From the IMG/VR virus record IMGVR_UViG_3300023112_000038, positions 1-41,678 of that record: a stretch of 41,678 nt of DNA; one strand, 5' to 3'. Position numbers and translations under genes: made by a program. Numbering within the stretch: position 1 is the stretch's first letter; each line of letters begins with the position of its first letter. The notes beneath the pieces were generated by a model. That model was not told the origin of the DNA and searched no databases. It worked only from the letters and a program-made list of their open reading frames with translations. This document shows positions 38,193-41,678 of this stretch, piece after piece. Origin of the DNA: a virus.

Positions 38193-38209
38193 GTTTGTAG
38201 AGGGTAAGA

Positions 38210-38512
38210 GTGAATTTTATGAATTTTTTAAAACTACCTTTGTTGACAATTTTAGTTTTAGTAATGAACACACTAGACGTAGTATCTACTATTCATAACA
38301 TAATATTAGGTAAGATAGTTGAGGGAAATCCACTTATGCAAGGAGTAATAGATTTATATGGACTAGAAGGTCTGTTATTTTTCAAGATCATCTTTATAAA
38401 TTTGTTGATCATACTTCTATTCATCAATAGGAAGAATGAAATAGCAGTTAATGGTATTTTAATTACATCGGTTATATACTCATTCGTTATGATAATGCAT
38501 GCTCTTATTTAA
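38210..38512 (+). CDS. Three-helix membrane protein, DUF5658-like, 100 aa
   Basis: GTG start at 38210, with GAGGG upstream (ATG 38219 is the alternative). Three transmembrane helices: about 9-27, 52-72 and 78-98. VMNTLDVVSTIHNIILGKIV with VEGNPLM right after fits the DUF5658 pattern (N.(L)D..sT......G..E.NP). Function of that family is unknown. Confidence 0.75.
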   Translation: MNFMNFLKLPLLTILVLVMNTLDVVSTIHNIILGKIVEGNPLMQGVIDLYGLEGLLFFKIIFINLLIILLFINRKNEIAVNGILITSVIYSFVMIMHALI

Positions 38513-38523
38513 AGGAGATTATT

Positions 38524-38649
38524 ATGAAAGAAAAAATATGTCCTAATTGTGGAAGAGAATTAAAAAGATACTTTAGCGTTGACAATGACTGTATTGTGTG
38601 TTATAATTGCTCGTATTCTATTGTTAGAGTTAAAGAGGATAAAAAATGA
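38524..38649 (+). CDS. Zinc-ribbon protein, 41 aa
   Basis: AAGGAG before the ATG. CPNCGREL near the start and CYNCS near residue 26 form a standard zinc ribbon. The stop overlaps the next start (ATGA). Unknown function. Confidence 0.7.
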   Translation: MKEKICPNCGRELKRYFSVDNDCIVCYNCSYSIVRVKEDKK

Positions 38650-38825
38650 TTATACTATTAATTTTATGGTTGGTTATTGGATACTTTTGTGCTGCTTATA
38701 TTTTTGTTAGTACCAATGGAGATGTTAACATGAAAACTAGTTTAATCTTTAGTTTAGTGATGGTAGCAGGTATTATGTCATTTATCATAACTATAATACT
38801 TGTTTTCAGTAATCAATTAAAATAG
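38646..38825 (+). CDS. Small two-helix membrane protein, 59 aa
   Basis: Overlaps the preceding stop. Two hydrophobic helices, about 2-21 and 33-54, separated by a polar turn (STNGDVNMK). Too small to classify. Confidence 0.65.
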   Translation: MIILLILWLVIGYFCAAYIFVSTNGDVNMKTSLIFSLVMVAGIMSFIITIILVFSNQLK

Positions 38826-38834
38826 GAGGATAAG

Positions 38835-39098
38835 ATGAAATGTACTGAGTGTGGACATGATAAATGGGTAGAGGCTTCTCTAGGAGAATTTTGTGGTGTG
38901 TGCTATGACAGAATTCGGAAAAGATGGTTATTAAAGAGAATTGATAGACTCTTTGGAACTGTTGGATCGCTTGCTGAGAAATTGGGCATGAGTGTAGAGG
39001 ATGTAAATTTAGCACTTGATAATCACGAATCTATGGAAGATGTTAGAGAATCAATAGTTAAAACTTTAAATGATATAGAAAATAAAGAAACTCCTTGA
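38835..39098 (+). CDS. Zinc-ribbon protein with helix-turn-helix-like part, 87 aa
   Basis: TAGGAGG before the ATG. CTECGH and CGVCYD give two CxxC pairs in the first 25 residues. After a basic helix (RKRWLLKRIDRLFG) comes SLAEKLGMSVEDVNLALDN, which reads as a helix-turn-helix. Possible transcription factor. The next promoter overlaps its last codons. Confidence 0.7.
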   Translation: MKCTECGHDKWVEASLGEFCGVCYDRIRKRWLLKRIDRLFGTVGSLAEKLGMSVEDVNLALDNHESMEDVRESIVKTLNDIENKETP

Positions 39099-39122
39099 CA
39101 TTTGTTTTTGTTTGAGTAAAAT
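39095..39122 (+). promoter_or_regulatory. Sigma70-type promoter
   Basis: TTGACA at 39095-39100, 16 bases, TAAAAT at 39117-39122. Drives the genes up to the ligase. Confidence 0.7.
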
Positions 39123-39163
39123 AGTATATGTAGGTTGTTAATTAAACTTTGATGGAGAATAGA

Positions 39164-39376
39164 ATGATTGATAAAGAGCGCATTAAGTTTTTAGAAGGAT
39201 CTATTATTAGTCTTATTGATGAAATGATTGATAATTTAAGATTTCAAGAGGAAGGACATTGTCATGGAGATAGTGTAGGATGTGACCATAAAAACTGTGA
39301 TGATTGTTTTGAAAAATACTTGGAAAAAAAGAGAAATCAATTTTTAGAAGAATATATGGGAGAAATAAATGAATGA
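39164..39376 (+). CDS. Hypothetical Cys/His-containing protein, 70 aa
   Basis: Start at ATG 39164 after TGGAGAA. Residues about 30-47 (GHCHGDSVGCDHKNCDDC) hold four Cys and three His and probably bind metal. Helical on both sides. Stop overlaps the next start. Confidence 0.7.
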   Translation: MIDKERIKFLEGSIISLIDEMIDNLRFQEEGHCHGDSVGCDHKNCDDCFEKYLEKKRNQFLEEYMGEINE

Positions 39377-39539
39377 TAAGATTATACAAATAAGTTGCGC
39401 TGGTGTTAATAACACAAACAACACACAGACTGATATTATGATTATTGGATTAACTGAATCTGGAAAGGTTGTTATAACAAATGATTATGGAAAAATTTGG
39501 GTGGATATATCACCAAAACATGAAGAAAAAGGAGAATAA
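39369..39539 (+). CDS. Hypothetical protein, 56 aa
   Basis: GGGAGA about 7 bases before the ATG; overlaps the previous gene by 8 bases. Asn- and Thr-rich at the start, then beta-like (DIMIIGLTESGKVVITN). It ends with the ribosome site of the ligase. Unknown function. Confidence 0.65.
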   Translation: MNDKIIQISCAGVNNTNNTQTDIMIIGLTESGKVVITNDYGKIWVDISPKHEEKGE

Positions 39540-39540
39540 C

Positions 39541-41445
39541 ATGATCAAGAGATTGATTCGAGAGTTGAATGCTGCTTCAAAGGCATACTACAATGATCAA
39601 GCAATCATGTCAGACAAGGAATGGGATGAAAAATTTGATAAGCTAAAAGCACTTGAAGAAAGAACTGGAAAGATCTATCAAAATTCACCAACGCAATCAC
39701 CTGGATATGAAGTAATAGATGGTTTCAATAAAAAAGAATTGATCTATCCAATGTTATCTTTACAAAAAACAAAATTAGTTTCTGATATTGAGAATTTCCT
39801 CAATGGCGGAAAGAGTTACATCATTTCGGATAAACTCGATGGTTCAAGCTGTGAAATAGTTTATGAAAATTGCGTTCTTGTTTCAGCAACAACTAGAGGA
39901 AACGGAAAGATTGGAGAAGATATCACACATAATGCAAAGACATTCTTAAATCTACCTAAAAGAATTGAATTTGAAGAGAGATTTGTTTTAAGATGTGAAC
40001 TTGTCATTTCTTATAAGAATTTCGAGAACTTCAAAGATGAATATAAGAATCCTAGAAATCTAGTTGGTGGTTCAATCAGACAACTTGATTCATCAATTTG
40101 CGCTGAAAGATTTGTTGAAGCTATTGTGATTGATCCAGTTGAAACACCTTTTGAGAATGATTATAAATCCGATGATTTCGATTCACTTGAGACAATGGGA
40201 TTCACTTGCGTTGATAGAATAATAAGATATGTTGATCTTGAATATGATTTGAATAATGTAGACATAGAATATCCAACAGATGGAAAAGTTGTCACATTTG
40301 ATTTTAAAGAATATGCGAACTCTCTTGATTCAACATCACATCATCCAAAACATTCAATAGCATTCAAATGGAAAGATGAAACTCACACAACAACTTTCAA
40401 ACACATTGATTGGAATGTATCAAGAACAGGAACAATTACTCCAGTTGCAGTTTTTGAACCAACTGAGATTGAAGGCTCAACAGTTGAAAGAGCTTCTTGT
40501 CATAATGTTTCTGAGCTGAAGAAACTTAATCTAGCTATATACGATGAAATAGAAGTATACAAAGCGAACATGATCATTCCGCAGATTCACTGCAACAACA
40601 CTGAACACAATGTTGATATCACATACATTCCAACTGAATGTCCAATTTGTGATGGTCAAACAGAAATAAGAAATGAACATGGAACAGAAACACTTGTTTG
40701 TACTAATGAAAAATGTTTATCAAAAGTTGTTGGTTCAATTTCTCATTTTTGCGATGTGATGAACATGAAAGGTATTTCAGATAAGATCATTGAAAAGATA
40801 GTTAGAAACAATTCTTTCATTTCTAATGTGAGTGATCTTTTCTTGATAAGAGAATGTCATTTAATCAATGTAGACGGTTTTAAAGAGAAGTCAATCAACA
40901 ACATAGTCTCTACTATTCGGAATAATAAAACATGCACCTTGGCTCAATTTCTTAGGTCTCTTGGACTTAAACATGTTGGTCACTCAGTGAGTGAGTTGAT
41001 TGCAAAAGAATTTTATAATTATTTTAATCATACAAGAACAATTGATTGGTATGAATTATCAGACACAATAATTGATCTAATTTCAGATAACAAGATTGAA
41101 GGAATTGGAAGTGTTATGTTTGAAGATATCAAAGATGAAATGTTGTTTAATGTTGATAATTTCAATGAAATTTTTAACTATGTTACAATAGAAGATCAAG
41201 TGATTAAAGAAACAATTGAATCTTCTATTTCTGGAAAGTCTTTCTGTATTTCTGGAAAAACTGAATTAGGCAAAAAGAAAATTTATGATCTTATTGAAGA
41301 GAATGGAGGGAAATGTGAAAAGAGCGTAACAAAAAGGTTAGATTTTTTAATAAGTAATGAGACTGGAACATCTAAAGTTAAAAAAGCTGAAAAGAATGGA
41401 ACAACAATTTTAACAGAAGAATCATTTCTTCTGAAATTAAATTAG
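39541..41445 (+). CDS. ligA: NAD-dependent DNA ligase LigA
   Basis: Seals nicks using NAD. Start at ATG 39541 after AAAGGAGAATA; a longer frame from 39481 runs through the preceding gene. Domain Ia with ASKAYYND near residue 12; SDKLDGSS with catalytic Lys98; TRGNGKIGED; NPRNLVGGSIRQLDS; FKWKDE; OB fold; a four-Cys zinc finger (CPICDG near 367 to CTNEKC near 387); helix-hairpin-helix repeats (about 400-540); and a C-terminal BRCT domain (GKSFCISGKTELGKKKIYDL). 634 residues, so a complete bacterial-type enzyme, whereas T4 uses an ATP ligase. The window shows no other ligase. Confidence 0.96.
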   Translation: MIKRLIRELNAASKAYYNDQAIMSDKEWDEKFDKLKALEERTGKIYQNSPTQSPGYEVIDGFNKKELIYPMLSLQKTKLVSDIENFLNGGKSYIISDKLDGSSCEIVYENCVLVSATTRGNGKIGEDITHNAKTFLNLPKRIEFEERFVLRCELVISYKNFENFKDEYKNPRNLVGGSIRQLDSSICAERFVEAIVIDPVETPFENDYKSDDFDSLETMGFTCVDRIIRYVDLEYDLNNVDIEYPTDGKVVTFDFKEYANSLDSTSHHPKHSIAFKWKDETHTTTFKHIDWNVSRTGTITPVAVFEPTEIEGSTVERASCHNVSELKKLNLAIYDEIEVYKANMIIPQIHCNNTEHNVDITYIPTECPICDGQTEIRNEHGTETLVCTNEKCLSKVVGSISHFCDVMNMKGISDKIIEKIVRNNSFISNVSDLFLIRECHLINVDGFKEKSINNIVSTIRNNKTCTLAQFLRSLGLKHVGHSVSELIAKEFYNYFNHTRTIDWYELSDTIIDLISDNKIEGIGSVMFEDIKDEMLFNVDNFNEIFNYVTIEDQVIKETIESSISGKSFCISGKTELGKKKIYDLIEENGGKCEKSVTKRLDFLISNETGTSKVKKAEKNGTTILTEESFLLKLN

Positions 41446-41506
41446 ATTTCCTTTTTTATCAAACATCAAAAATTATTAAATGGATTAGCGATTTTTTCAA
41501 AAATAC

Positions 41507-41534
41507 TTGACAAATTATTTTAAACGTGTAAAAT
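41507..41534 (+). promoter_or_regulatory. Sigma70-type promoter
   Basis: TTGACA at 41507-41512, 16 bases, TAAAAT at 41529-41534, then GATTATGAGAGTTGTT. Drives the gene cut by the right edge. Confidence 0.75.
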
Positions 41535-41572
41535 AGATTATGAGAGTTGTTATTTTTATAAAGGAGAGTAGA

Positions 41573-41678
41573 ATGACACAGAATACAAAAGGAATTATTT
41601 TAACAGTTGTAGCATCAACTATCGGGTTTTGTCTAATATCGGTATCTATTATCATGTTGATAGTAGACGGAATTATGC
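41573..41678 (+). CDS. Small membrane protein, truncated by window end
   Basis: AAGGAGAG before the ATG at 41573. The visible 35 residues include one hydrophobic helix (ILTVVASTIGFCLISVSIIM). The frame is still open at the last base. Function unknown. Confidence 0.65.
   Translation, partial: MTQNTKGIILTVVASTIGFCLISVSIIMLIVDGIM

Overview
The window is part of the genome of a large, AT-rich, T4-like tailed phage (probably a myovirus). The replication and recombination genes have T4 counterparts: a family B DNA polymerase (gp43-like), primase (gp61-like), a probable clamp-loader small subunit (gp62-like), RNase H/5' exonuclease, an SbcC/gp46-like ATPase, a UvsY-like mediator, a gp55-like late sigma factor and a dNMP kinase. 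Genes are tightly packed, usually overlap by ATGA or TAATG, and carry strong GGAGG-type ribosome binding sites. A candidate i-spanin/o-spanin pair and a secreted glucosaminidase-like enzyme point to a host with an outer membrane. The host itself cannot be named from the sequence. No canonical tRNA, rRNA, CRISPR array, integrase or IS element was found.

Layout. 1-5159 (minus strand): recombination and repair block (gp46-like ATPase, UvsY-like protein, HAD phosphatase, small unknowns), driven by a consensus promoter. That promoter diverges from one for a 746-residue orphan protein at 5353-7593. 7594-8095 is a non-coding AT-rich stretch with repeated motifs. 8096-10117 holds two apparent virion proteins, each with a TATAAATA box about 47 bases before its start codon. 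10248-13083 carries dUTPase, a ThyX-like protein and small unknowns. 13183-17567 is an operon with a complete route from GTP to preQ0 (FolE, QueD, QueE, QueC), a DpdA-like transglycosylase and a DUF6884-like protein. It very probably puts 7-deazaguanine bases into the phage DNA as protection against restriction. 17613-27531 is the nucleotide and replication block, including the late sigma factor. 27611-30818 has an orphan HicB-like protein, a probable spanin pair and a baseplate spike protein. 30985-41678 is an accessory region of short genes, many with their own promoter. It includes two phosphoesterases, a pentapeptide-repeat protein, a truncated GroES-like protein, a glucosaminidase-like lysin, a thioredoxin and a full NAD-dependent DNA ligase.

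Regulation. About fourteen sigma70-type promoters were located by eye. Many share more than the -35 and -10 boxes: an A/T-rich spacer and a transcribed start resembling TATTAGAGTTGATTG. They mostly precede small unknown genes, as expected for early host-takeover cassettes. The gp55-like factor and the TATAAATA boxes suggest a separate late class. The most unusual items are the deazaguanine operon, the GroES-like fragment behind a duplicated leader, a possible -1 frameshift gene, and a nested hairpin RNA element at 38125-38192. Several short genes below about 60 codons were found by reading the gaps directly.
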